This document shows positions 34,987 to 42,854 of a stretch of 64,000 nt of DNA, in pieces. Every line of letters begins with the position of its first letter. The stretch's first letter is position 1. A program made the position numbers and the translations under genes. The notes below the pieces were generated by a model, which was not told the origin of the DNA, made no database searches, and saw only the letters and a list, made by a program, of their open reading frames with translations. The stretch is taken from positions 62,001-126,000 of the forward strand of contig JAGNLA010000003.1 in assembly GCA_017999835.1 (NCBI GenBank), written 5' to 3'. Source of the DNA: Caldisericia bacterium (GTDB taxonomy: Bacteria; Caldisericota; Caldisericia; JAAYUI01).

Positions 34987-36004
34987 CAGTAAGGCCAAGA
35001 CCTGGCAGTCACCTTTGCTTCTGGCATCGGTGATTGCGGGTTCTATTGCATCATTATCAGGGTTAATTTATTACTTTGAAGCCGGAGCAAAGGATTCAAT
35101 AATAAAAACGTTTTGGGATGCTGTTTGGTGGGCTGTCGTCACCATGTCTACTGTAGGCTATGGAGATATGGTTCCAAAAACGCCACAAGGCAAAGCGGTT
35201 GCAGTTTTGGCTTTCTTTTCTGGCATTGTGCTTATCGCTGTTCTTACAGCTTCAATAGCGTCCAAACTCGTTGAAAGGCTGGTGATAAAGGTGAAGCCCA
35301 AAGACACTTCTAACCTTAAAAATCACATCCTCGTTCTTGGTTGGAACGAAAATGGAGAAAAAATCATCGGCAACATTGAACGTGACTGTGACAAGGACAC
35401 TGAAATAGTTGTAATGTGCAGCATCGACCAAATGCCAAACCTTCCTGAAGGTGTCATCGGTGTTAATGGGAACTTCACAAGGCTTGAGGAGCTAAAAAGA
35501 GTATCAGCGCAGAACGCGAAGGTCGTGATGATTCTTGCTGACACAAAAGCTGGAATGGATACAGACTCCCGCACAATACTCACTGTTATGGCGGTCAAAC
35601 GCATTTCCAACGGCAAAGCCCGTTGCATTTGCGAGGTCTTTTCCAGTGAAGACAGAGAGTATCTTGAAAACGTAGGGGCGGACGAAATCATTGTCCGAAG
35701 CGAGCTTGCTGGAACCATTTTAAGTAGAACTGTTTACAATCCTGGACTTGGAGGATTCATGCAGGATCTTCTAAAATTCGAGGGCACAAGTACTATTTTA
35801 ATGAAAATCGCTATTCCAGATCAAATTGGTCTGACTTTTGGCTACATGTTTTCACACCTGTATCAAAAACACAACGAAATCCTACTCGGAATCCTTCGCA
35901 ATGGGATAGTTTTAACAAATCCAGATTCCGAAGAAATAATTAAAGAAAATGACAAATTGTTCATGCTCTCACCCGAACTTGCGTGCACGATGAAAGGACG
36001 TTGA
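34937..36004 (+). CDS. Two-TM potassium channel with RCK (TrkA-N/TrkA-C) domain
   Basis: Up to 355 residues. Two membrane helices flank the pore with the selectivity filter TVGYGD (72-77). A cytoplasmic TrkA-N domain starts at NHILVLGWNENGEKIIG (dinucleotide-type glycine pattern) and a TrkA-C domain ends the protein, as in MthK or YugO channels. It conducts K+ and is gated by ligand binding to the RCK ring. The start is uncertain: ATG 34937 overlaps the SPFH gene by 50 bases, while GTG 34973 is an alternative that keeps both helices. YugO in Bacillus is also co-located with a membrane-stress-type protein. Confidence 0.9.
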   Translation: MWSQAQNSVLTAVQRSNSKAKTWQSPLLLASVIAGSIASLSGLIYYFEAGAKDSIIKTFWDAVWWAVVTMSTVGYGDMVPKTPQGKAVAVLAFFSGIVLIAVLTASIASKLVERLVIKVKPKDTSNLKNHILVLGWNENGEKIIGNIERDCDKDTEIVVMCSIDQMPNLPEGVIGVNGNFTRLEELKRVSAQNAKVVMILADTKAGMDTDSRTILTVMAVKRISNGKARCICEVFSSEDREYLENVGADEIIVRSELAGTILSRTVYNPGLGGFMQDLLKFEGTSTILMKIAIPDQIGLTFGYMFSHLYQKHNEILLGILRNGIVLTNPDSEEIIKENDKLFMLSPELACTMKGR

Positions 36005-36015
36005 AAAAGAAAACC

Positions 36016-37227
36016 ATGGCTATTACAAGAGCGAAGATGATTAGGTATACAGTTTTTGGCCTGCTTGGCGTAATCGTGGTAGTGACGTTGCTTACAACAG
36101 TTTTCTCAGGTTTCTCGAATGTGCAAAGCCAGTGGGACGGCATTAAGCTTGTCATTGGCAGAGTCAACTGGTGGTGGATTCTTGCTGCTGCCATGACAAA
36201 TCTGGGCACATTCTTTTTTGAAGCCTTTCAGCTATGGTTTCTGGCAAAAACACTTGGCAAGAAAACATCATTTTGGAGAATGTGGGAGATTTATTTTGTA
36301 GGCAACTTCTTTTCGAACGCTTTGCCTTCAACATCTGGTGGCGAAGCCTTTCAGGTCTACTTTCTTCAGGACGATGGGCTCAAAGTAGCTGAATCATCAG
36401 TTATCATAACCGTTCGAGGAATAATCTCGGTTGGAGTCAGACTCCTGTTTGTGTTTGCAATCTTGCTTGCCATCCCATTTGGTTTCCAGCTTCCCACCGG
36501 CGTTGCATTGACCTGGATAACCTATGTCTCACTTGCGGTGTTTGCGTTGATGGTTGCCTTCGGAGTGTTGGTGATTGTCAATCCGTTCATCTTTGTGTGG
36601 CTGGTAAACCTTCTGTCGAAATGGAAATGGCTGCTTCGTGTCTCAAAAATCAATAACGTTGAAGAATTCAAGAAAAAAGGACTTTCTTTTCTTGCCGAGG
36701 TTAGGCATGCAGGCAGGATAATGTTTTCAGGCAACAAATTTGCCCTGTTCATGGCGATTCTCAACTCTGTTGCAACATGGTTTTTGCTTAAAACCATGCC
36801 ATACTTTGTTTTGCTGGCTCTTGGCGAAACACCAAACCTGCTTGCGGTTATGGCAATCGGAGTTATCGCACAGCTTGCAACGGCCTGGTTCCCAACACCC
36901 GGGGCAGTTGGCGCTCTAGAGTTGGGCATATCAACATTTTTCATGAGCTTTATTACTGTATATCACACAAAGCCTGAAATTGCCGCCGCTGTTGGTATAT
37001 TTACTCTTATATACCGTTTCATGGACTATCACATGGATGTGCTGTTTGGCGCACCGGTTGCATTGACCCTGCTGACTAAGAAACTTGGCAAGGATGCCGC
37101 AACAGCCGACCTTGCTGCACTCAGTACGCAAGTTTCCAAACAAATCGAAAACGAACAAATGCTGGATGCAAAGGCAGACCGCAAGATTGCCAGTCTTGAA
37201 GCTGACCAGTCTTTGGGAAAAAAATGA
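36016..37227 (+). CDS. Lysyl-PG-synthase-TM-type (UPF0104/flippase-like) membrane protein
   Basis: About 403 residues from ATG 36016 (TTG 36001 after AAGGA is an alternative that overlaps the channel stop). Eight or so membrane helices of the lysylphosphatidylglycerol synthase TM family, with the conserved block WRMWEIYFVGNFFSNALP, then PSTSGGEAFQVYFLQDDG, and ATAWFPTPGAVGALELG near the C-terminus. This family includes MprF flippase domains and AglD-type proteins. No catalytic synthase domain is attached, so lipid translocation is possible but unproven. The next gene is a close paralog. Confidence 0.85.
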   Translation: MAITRAKMIRYTVFGLLGVIVVVTLLTTVFSGFSNVQSQWDGIKLVIGRVNWWWILAAAMTNLGTFFFEAFQLWFLAKTLGKKTSFWRMWEIYFVGNFFSNALPSTSGGEAFQVYFLQDDGLKVAESSVIITVRGIISVGVRLLFVFAILLAIPFGFQLPTGVALTWITYVSLAVFALMVAFGVLVIVNPFIFVWLVNLLSKWKWLLRVSKINNVEEFKKKGLSFLAEVRHAGRIMFSGNKFALFMAILNSVATWFLLKTMPYFVLLALGETPNLLAVMAIGVIAQLATAWFPTPGAVGALELGISTFFMSFITVYHTKPEIAAAVGIFTLIYRFMDYHMDVLFGAPVALTLLTKKLGKDAATADLAALSTQVSKQIENEQMLDAKADRKIASLEADQSLGKK

Positions 37228-37318
37228 AGTTTTTTGACAAGCCATGCATTGAGTGCAATAATTGTTTGCATTGGATCAAATATTACTCACGCGCTATGAA
37301 AGGATATTTACTTCAACC

Positions 37319-38506
37319 ATGACTTTGAATCGTGGCAAAATGATCAGGTATGTAACTTTTGGTTTACTCGGGGTTTTTGTGGCTGTAGTGTTGCTGACAA
37401 CTATTTTTTCCGGTGTTACGGACGTCAAAGACCAGTGGGGAAATATCAAATTAATTGTTGGCAAAATGAACTGGTGGTGGGTGCTTGCTGCTGGTTTGAC
37501 AAATTTTGCAACGTTTTTCTTCGAGTCTTTTCAATTATGGTTTCTTGCTCGAACATTAGGGAAAAAACCATCATATTGGAGAATGTGGGAAATTTATTTT
37601 ATCGGCAATTTTTTTTCCAACGCCACGCCATCGACCTCGGGAGGAGAACCTTTCCAGGTTTATTTTCTGCAGGATGACGGTTTCAAAATAGCAGAATCAA
37701 CTGTCATGGTCACGATTCGAGGTATAATCTCTGTAGCTGTAAGGTTAATATTTGTTTTTGCCATACTGCTTGCCGTGCCGTTCGGTTTCAGATTGCCGAC
37801 AAATGCCGTTATGTCGTGGGTTACTTATATCTCTCTGGCTGGTTTTGTGGTCATGGCAGGCATTGGTGTTTTTATTATCGTAAATCCATTCATCTTTGTT
37901 TGGTTAGTCCATCTTTTGTCAAAATGGAAGTGGCTTTACAGAATATTGCGCATCAAAGATGTTGAAGAATTCAAGCACAAAGGTTTGATATTCTTATCGG
38001 AGATTAGGCATGCAGGCAAGCTGATGCTTAGCGGTAATAAGCTAGCTTTGCTGATGGCCGTTTTTAATTCTGCGGCAACATGGTTTTTGTTAAAAATGAT
38101 GCCATTTTTTGTACTGCTGGCATTTGGTGTAACACCGAATCTTCTGGCAGTTATAGCAATAGGTATCATGGCTCAGTTTGCCACAGCGTGGTTCCCTACA
38201 CCTGGAGCAGTTGGCGCAACAGAAGCTGGCATTGCAGCTTTCTTTATAGGCTTCATAACCATTTTTCCAACTCAGGCTGAAACAGGTGCTGCTGTTGGAA
38301 TCTTTACCCTTGTCTACAGACTTATGGATTACCATATGGATGTTTTGTTTGGCGCACCGATCGCCCTGACCCAGCTTGCCAGAAAGCTTGGCAAAAGTGC
38401 AAGGACAGCCGACCTTGGCGCGCTCAGCGAACAAATGGTAGAAGAAATGGAAGTCGAACAGGAAAAAATGGTTGAACAGGACGTCCAGAAACTGGAGATG
38501 GAATAA
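37319..38506 (+). CDS. Lysyl-PG-synthase-TM-type membrane protein (tandem paralog)
   Basis: About 395 residues from ATG 37319; GAAAGGA lies about 13 bases upstream, a long spacing. It is a clear duplicate of the preceding gene: WRMWEIYFIGNFFSNATP, PSTSGGEPFQVYFLQDDG and ATAWFPTPGAVGATEAG are nearly the same. The C-terminal tail differs, ending in a Glu/Met-rich QEKMVEQDVQKLEME. The pair might work as a heterodimer or handle different lipids. Its stop is two bases before murI. Confidence 0.85.
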   Translation: MTLNRGKMIRYVTFGLLGVFVAVVLLTTIFSGVTDVKDQWGNIKLIVGKMNWWWVLAAGLTNFATFFFESFQLWFLARTLGKKPSYWRMWEIYFIGNFFSNATPSTSGGEPFQVYFLQDDGFKIAESTVMVTIRGIISVAVRLIFVFAILLAVPFGFRLPTNAVMSWVTYISLAGFVVMAGIGVFIIVNPFIFVWLVHLLSKWKWLYRILRIKDVEEFKHKGLIFLSEIRHAGKLMLSGNKLALLMAVFNSAATWFLLKMMPFFVLLAFGVTPNLLAVIAIGIMAQFATAWFPTPGAVGATEAGIAAFFIGFITIFPTQAETGAAVGIFTLVYRLMDYHMDVLFGAPIALTQLARKLGKSARTADLGALSEQMVEEMEVEQEKMVEQDVQKLEME

Positions 38507-38508
38507 GA

Positions 38509-39282
38509 GTGGCAATCGGTTTTTTTGACTCAGGAGCAGGAGGGTTGTCGATCCTCAAGCATGCTCTTGATGTCAATCCAGATTACGATTACATCTATTT
38601 TGGCGATTCAGCCAACTGCCCTTGGGGCAACAAGTCTTTCGATTTCATTCTCAACCGTAGCAGAAAGATAACCGAGTTCCTCATTTCCAAAGGCTCGCAG
38701 CTTGTTGTTGTGGCCTGCAACAGCGCAACCGTCAACGCAATATCGTACCTTCGTAAGGAATATTCAATACCTTTTGTTGGAGTTGAGCCAGGCGTAAAGC
38801 CGGCTGCAAGTAACTCTGCAAAGAAAAAGATAGCAGTACTATTGACAAAAGCTGCATCCAAAGGAAATCGTTTCTTTGACCTTGTAGACAAGTTTGCCGA
38901 TGGCGTCGAGGTTCTGACATTTCCGGCGCCAGGACTTGTTGAGTTTGTAGAAGAAGGAAAACTTGACGGAAGTGATGTTGAAGAAACCTTAAGAAACGTC
39001 CTTCAGCCAGTCATCGACTCAGGTGTTGATCAGCTGGTGCTTGGCTGTACTCATTACCCTTTCCTGTTGTCTGCAATTGAAAGAATTCTTCCAGAGAGCA
39101 TCAATGTCATCGACACCGGTCTGGCTGTTGCAAAAAGACTAAAGACAGATCTTGACTTGAAGCACATTTCTAAAGGGACAGGGCAGATAACGCTTTTTAC
39201 GTCTGGGAATCCGGATGACTTTTCTAAACTTGCAGGCAAGCTTCTTGGTATTCAATCATTGAAGGCGTATAATCAACTATAA
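38509..39282 (+). CDS. murI: Glutamate racemase
   Basis: 257 residues from GTG 38509. It makes D-glutamate for peptidoglycan. Family signatures are GFFDSGAGGLSIL at the N-terminus, the catalytic cysteines Cys70 in VVACNSAT and Cys180 in LGCTHYPFLL, and the intervening GVEPGVKPA. The product implies a peptidoglycan wall. No ribosome site stronger than the end of the preceding gene is visible; coupling across two bases is likely. Confidence 0.95.
   Translation: MAIGFFDSGAGGLSILKHALDVNPDYDYIYFGDSANCPWGNKSFDFILNRSRKITEFLISKGSQLVVVACNSATVNAISYLRKEYSIPFVGVEPGVKPAASNSAKKKIAVLLTKAASKGNRFFDLVDKFADGVEVLTFPAPGLVEFVEEGKLDGSDVEETLRNVLQPVIDSGVDQLVLGCTHYPFLLSAIERILPESINVIDTGLAVAKRLKTDLDLKHISKGTGQITLFTSGNPDDFSKLAGKLLGIQSLKAYNQL
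39245..39273 (+). promoter_or_regulatory. Promoter inside the end of murI for the surface protein gene
   Basis: TTGGTA at 39245-39250, 17 bases, perfect TATAAT at 39268-39273. The predicted start near 39280 is followed at once by AAGGAGG and the ATG at 39292. Confidence 0.5.
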
Positions 39283-39291
39283 GGAGGTCGG

Positions 39292-40938
39292 ATGAAGAAA
39301 CTACTTCTGGCGCTTGTAATATTTACAGCGGTTGCACCATTGTCGGCAGTTATTGCCCAGGATCCAGCAAAGATAGAACTCAATCCAACCAAGATTGAGA
39401 TGGTCGCAAAGCAGGGCGACAAAACTGCAGCAACCCTTGCCATTTACAACAAAGGTTCATCGACTCTGCTTTTTACCATATCAAAGTCCTATGCAAAAAA
39501 GGCTCAGGCTACCACATTGAATGCAAACAGTACTAATCTGATGGTCTACCCGAACTTTGTAGATTTTGGAACCGTGCCAAATTCTGGCGAGGTTTCGCAG
39601 TCGATAACCTGCACGGCACCAGGCGAAAAATATCTCAACATAACGGCCACTCCTGACGTGCCATGGATGAAATGTCTGGTAAAAAACATCGACACAACCG
39701 TTTCAACAGTTACCATAACCGTATCGCTCAACGATCTTGTAGCCGGACAGCTCTACCGTGGCAATGTCATTGTTTCGTCAAACGTTGGCATGATTCAGGT
39801 TCCTGTGATTATGCAGGTGGCTGTTTCTTCAACAACCGACTGGCTATCGTTTACGCCCCCGTCAGGGTTGGTTGACGTAAACCAGTCAACAGTGGTCACA
39901 CTTACAGCCAACACGGCCAACATGTCGGCAGGCGAGTATACTGCAACACTTTTGATAACATCAACAGATCCTACCCAGGCGCTCATTGAAGTTCCGGTCA
40001 AGTTGACAATTGTCTCAACCGGCCCCAAACCGCTTGCACCAGAAAAATTCATGGGTTATATGGGTGACAAACGATCCCATCTTTTCTGGTCGCCATCTAC
40101 ATCTGCTGACGTTCGTGGATATTTCATCTATAGGGCAACCTATCCGGGAGGATACACAAACACACCGATAACCGATTTTTATGTTTCAGGTTCATCATAC
40201 ACCGACAACAACGTGGACAACGGCATCACCTATTACTACACCATCAAAGCCGTAGACAGCAACAACAACATGTCCGATGCTTCAGTGGAAATCTCTGTCA
40301 CTCCGAACCCAGTAACCCCAACGACAAATCTGAAGGATGGTGCAATCTACAGAACCCAGGCACTCGAGATCACTGGCCAGTGCGAATCAAATTCGCAGGT
40401 AATCATCAATGGTGAATTAATAGCCATTAATCCCGATGGCACATTTGCAAAAACAATCATTTTAAAACCTGGCGTTAACAAAATCGAAGTGCTTTTCTTC
40501 GATCCTGTTGGCAACAAAACCAGTCTGAACTATCAGGTCAGCTTTAGCACAGTAACAACGCTGATTTTCTTTGTTGGTTCAAAAAACATCAGCGTCAACG
40601 GTGTCGAAATCAAGAACGCCCTTCCAACGCCACCGGTAATAAAATACAACCGACTTTTTGTCCCGTTCAGGGTTTTGGGAGAGAAGCTCGGTGCCGAAGT
40701 CAATTGGGACGCTGCCACCAAAAAAGTGACTTATAAGCTTGAGGGCAGGGTCATCGAGATGTGGATAAACAACAAGGCGGCAATGGTCAACGGCAAGAGG
40801 GTCACAGTCGATCCACCACCAACCATCATAAGTAATTCTACCATGGTGCCCACCCGTTTTATAAGTGATAACCTTGGCGCTTCAACCGAATGGAATGCAA
40901 ACGTCAGGTATGTAGTGATCAGATATCCGGGTAAATAA
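39292..40938 (+). CDS. Secreted multidomain protein: BACON-like, FN3 and copper-amine-oxidase-N-like domains
   Basis: 548 residues with a Sec signal peptide ending near AVIAQ. Residues about 28-245 look like two BACON-type beta-sandwiches (VYPNFVDFGTVPNSGE; DWLSFTPPSGLVDVNQS). Residues about 255-340 form an FN3-like domain (FWSPSTSADVRGYFIYRA). A bacterial Ig-like region follows, and the last 110 residues are the copper-amine-oxidase-N-like module (LFVPFRVLGEKLGAEVNWD and VPTRFISDNLGASTEWN), common in surface proteins and thought to bind cell-wall or other polymers. Extracellular structural or adhesive role likely. It has its own promoter. Confidence 0.82.
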   Translation: MKKLLLALVIFTAVAPLSAVIAQDPAKIELNPTKIEMVAKQGDKTAATLAIYNKGSSTLLFTISKSYAKKAQATTLNANSTNLMVYPNFVDFGTVPNSGEVSQSITCTAPGEKYLNITATPDVPWMKCLVKNIDTTVSTVTITVSLNDLVAGQLYRGNVIVSSNVGMIQVPVIMQVAVSSTTDWLSFTPPSGLVDVNQSTVVTLTANTANMSAGEYTATLLITSTDPTQALIEVPVKLTIVSTGPKPLAPEKFMGYMGDKRSHLFWSPSTSADVRGYFIYRATYPGGYTNTPITDFYVSGSSYTDNNVDNGITYYYTIKAVDSNNNMSDASVEISVTPNPVTPTTNLKDGAIYRTQALEITGQCESNSQVIINGELIAINPDGTFAKTIILKPGVNKIEVLFFDPVGNKTSLNYQVSFSTVTTLIFFVGSKNISVNGVEIKNALPTPPVIKYNRLFVPFRVLGEKLGAEVNWDAATKKVTYKLEGRVIEMWINNKAAMVNGKRVTVDPPPTIISNSTMVPTRFISDNLGASTEWNANVRYVVIRYPGK

Positions 40939-41382
40939 ATGACAAGACCAGACAAACCGACATATTTTATGATGATAACCGAGATTGTGGCCACACGTTC
41001 AACCTGCCTTCGCAGGCAGGTTGGCTGCATTCTTGTTGATGGTGATAGCAATATCAGGGCAACCGGCTACAACGGTGTTGTTTCCGGCTCGAACCACTGC
41101 GATGCCTGTTCAAGGGAAAACAAGCCATCAGGTTCCGACCTTTGGGAATGTCCTGTCATTCATGCCGAAATCAACGCAATCTCCCGCTATGAAGGTTCCA
41201 GGAAAGACATAACGCAGTTCTACTGCACATGCCTGCCCTGCTACCATTGCGCCAAAGTCATCTCGAACACTTTCCCAAACCTCGATGAACTCCACTACCG
41301 CGACGATTATCCCCACTCCGAACAGGTCAAGCAACTTTTCGAGATGCTTGGTGTCAAGATGGTTCGGCACGAGAAGAAGTAG
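40939..41382 (+). CDS. dCMP deaminase (ComEB-like)
   Basis: 147 residues of the cytidine/deoxycytidylate deaminase family. The zinc ligands are His in VIHAEINAI and the two cysteines of LPCYHCAKV; Glu of HAE is the proton shuttle. CLRRQVGCILVD and ATGYNGVVSGSNHC are typical of dCMP deaminase. It produces dUMP for thymidylate synthesis. The ATG follows the upstream stop directly. It converges on the gene at 41385 with only two bases between stops. Confidence 0.9.
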   Translation: MTRPDKPTYFMMITEIVATRSTCLRRQVGCILVDGDSNIRATGYNGVVSGSNHCDACSRENKPSGSDLWECPVIHAEINAISRYEGSRKDITQFYCTCLPCYHCAKVISNTFPNLDELHYRDDYPHSEQVKQLFEMLGVKMVRHEKK

Positions 41383-41384
41383 AA

Positions 41385-41840
41385 TTATAAAGGTTTACCA
41401 AGGATATTTTTATGTTCCAACCAAAACTTGTGTAGTTTTGGATAGAATTTAACTGATGTTTCTGATGGGCATTTCTTTCTTAAAAAAATCCACTCACTGA
41501 TGTGAAAAATTAAACCTTTAAGGACAAGATCGAAGAGGTTCTCGTCAATGCTTTTCGAATAATACAAACTACAGATTACATTTGCTGTGTGGCACATTGG
41601 TCCTTCATTCTTCCACGAAGCGTTTGGATTTGATGAAACATATTCCAAAAAATATCTTACTTCAGAAAAGAAATTTACATCATTACCGAAATTTCTTTTA
41701 TCTAGGATGTTGTAAAGCTCGAAAAAATTCTCTATTCTCGATTTATTTTGTAAAATTGAGTTTTGTTTGTAGTAGAATATTATTGCAATGGCTAATCCAG
41801 ATAGAGTCAAGAAATTTAGAATCCAAGTAGCTATCTCCAT
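41385..41840 (-). CDS. Small membrane-anchored protein of unknown function
   Basis: About 151 residues from ATG 41840, preceded by GGAGG four bases upstream; a longer in-frame start is not needed. One membrane helix (about 3-24) is followed by a basic, A+T-rich-encoded cytosolic or exterior domain with NKSRIENFFELYNILDKRN, a layout like DUF4760-type proteins. No catalytic motif is visible. It begins 19 bases after the reconstructed end of the frameshifted TM2 gene, so the two were probably one operon. Confidence 0.6.
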   Translation of the reverse strand: MEIATWILNFLTLSGLAIAIIFYYKQNSILQNKSRIENFFELYNILDKRNFGNDVNFFSEVRYFLEYVSSNPNASWKNEGPMCHTANVICSLYYSKSIDENLFDLVLKGLIFHISEWIFLRKKCPSETSVKFYPKLHKFWLEHKNILGKPL

Positions 41841-41858
41841 AATTCCTCCGTACAAAAC

Positions 41859-42231
41859 CTACATCAGCCCAATATTTGGAATCCCATCTGGCGAATCGAG
41901 TTCGTTTATCCCGCTATCTACCTTTGGCTTATAACCAAGAATTAGCCTTTCGCAGAGCTTTTCGTTGTATTGTCGTACCTGAGAAACACCGGTGAACAAG
42001 TCGTAAAATTATTCCGAGACCAACTATTCCACTTGTGAAGATGTAAAGTATTCCCATGCCAAATTGATCCAGATAAAACCGATTGACGCCAAGCTGACCC
42101 AAGAATATCAGGCAAAGGTAGTAGACCCAGGGTTTCTTTTTTTGGAGCTCGTACTTTGTAGTAAAACTGTTTTTGTCCCCCTCGGAGAGCTTGTCAAACA
42201 GAAGCTTTGTCTTTGTGTCTATATCTATCAT
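41859..42231 (-). pseudogene. TM2-domain protein gene broken by a one-base frameshift
   Basis: The open frame from ATG 42231 encodes MIDIDTKTKLLFDKLSEGDK and a TM2 domain (PWVYYLCLIFLGQLGVNRFY), then ends early at 41929. Dropping one A from the four-A run 42005-42008 (T run on the coding strand) restores GIIYDLFTGVSQVRQYNEKL and continues to NIGLM with a TAG stop at 41859-41861, giving 123 residues. The intact paralog at 55513 reads EIYDLLTGVSQVRKCN and ends in PNTGLM, so the downstream frame is genuine. Either a real frameshift or a homopolymer sequencing error. Confidence 0.85.
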
Positions 42232-42246
42232 ATCCCATACGGGAAT

Positions 42247-42274
42247 ATACTATTGAACATAAAAAAAAATTCAA
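42247..42274 (-). promoter_or_regulatory. Promoter for the TM2-domain gene
   Basis: On the minus strand TTGAAT (42274-42269), a 16-base spacer with an eight-T run, then TAGTAT (42252-42247). The predicted start is about 42240, nine bases before the ATG. Confidence 0.5.
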
Positions 42275-42293
42275 GTTCTAATTATCTATCTTA

Positions 42294-42305
42294 CTTGTAT
42301 ACAAG
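42294..42305. repeat. 12-base perfect palindrome, possible operator
   Basis: CTTGTATACAAG reads the same on both strands. It lies 20 bases upstream of the -35 of the TM2 promoter and just past the end of the PQQ-like pseudogene, a position suited to a dimeric regulator. No regulator gene is adjacent. Confidence 0.35.
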
Positions 42306-42314
42306 ATTCATTCT

Positions 42315-42785
42315 TTAGATTTGTGAGGTTAATGTTTTCTCCTGTAAATCAATCCAGACAGTAAACATTTTTGTCACTGTGGAAAACAGCACCCCCTTGA
42401 AAACAATCAGGTCAAGTGTGTATTTTAGCGCAAACTTTGATTGCCAAACCAAGCTTCCACCATCAGTGTTGAGGCATTCGATGTAAACAACGTTTCTGTC
42501 TCGGCTGTCTGTGCTCATGTATACCCAGTCACCTGCAACAACAACATCACTTATCCATTGGTCTTTGTCATTCAGTTTGTGCTCCCAGGCGGTTTCAAGT
42601 TGACCAAGCCATGGCGCACACTGGGTAGGTACAATTCTGTTTCCGTCTGGCGTTCGGTGACGCATTGGTCAGTCACAGTCAGAATAATCATTTGTTCTGG
42701 CGATCGCGCTTTCTGTTTGCAATGAGGCGACCTGAGAAGATGACATTAGAATTAACAGTGCTAGCAGTATTTTTGTTTTCCTCAT
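42315..42785 (-). pseudogene. PQQ-like surface protein remnant with in-frame TGA
   Basis: Reading from ATG 42785 (GGAG seven bases upstream) gives a signal peptide MRKTKILLALLILMSSS and then NDYSDCD followed by a TGA codon at 42671-42669 and, in the same frame, PMRHRTPDGNRIVP. The paralog starting at 45257 has CDWPMFGRTPDGNRVVP, so the TGA stands where Trp (TGG) should be: a single-base nonsense change. The remainder encodes about 116 residues with one propeller-like segment (CLNTDGGSLVWQSKF) and stops at 42315, far short of the 800-residue paralog. TGA is a normal stop elsewhere in the window, so this is read as a pseudogene. Confidence 0.75.
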
Positions 42786-42854
42786 CAATGTCTCCATGAG
42801 GGAAGGATAATCGCTGATTGTTAAATCGAAAACATAAAAATACTGGAGGTTGGA

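Noticed and set aside
42669-42671. Selenocysteine or TGA-as-Trp recoding
   Set aside because: TGA is used as an ordinary stop in many genes of the window, the paralog has Trp at the site, and no SECIS-like hairpin follows, so a nonsense mutation is simpler.
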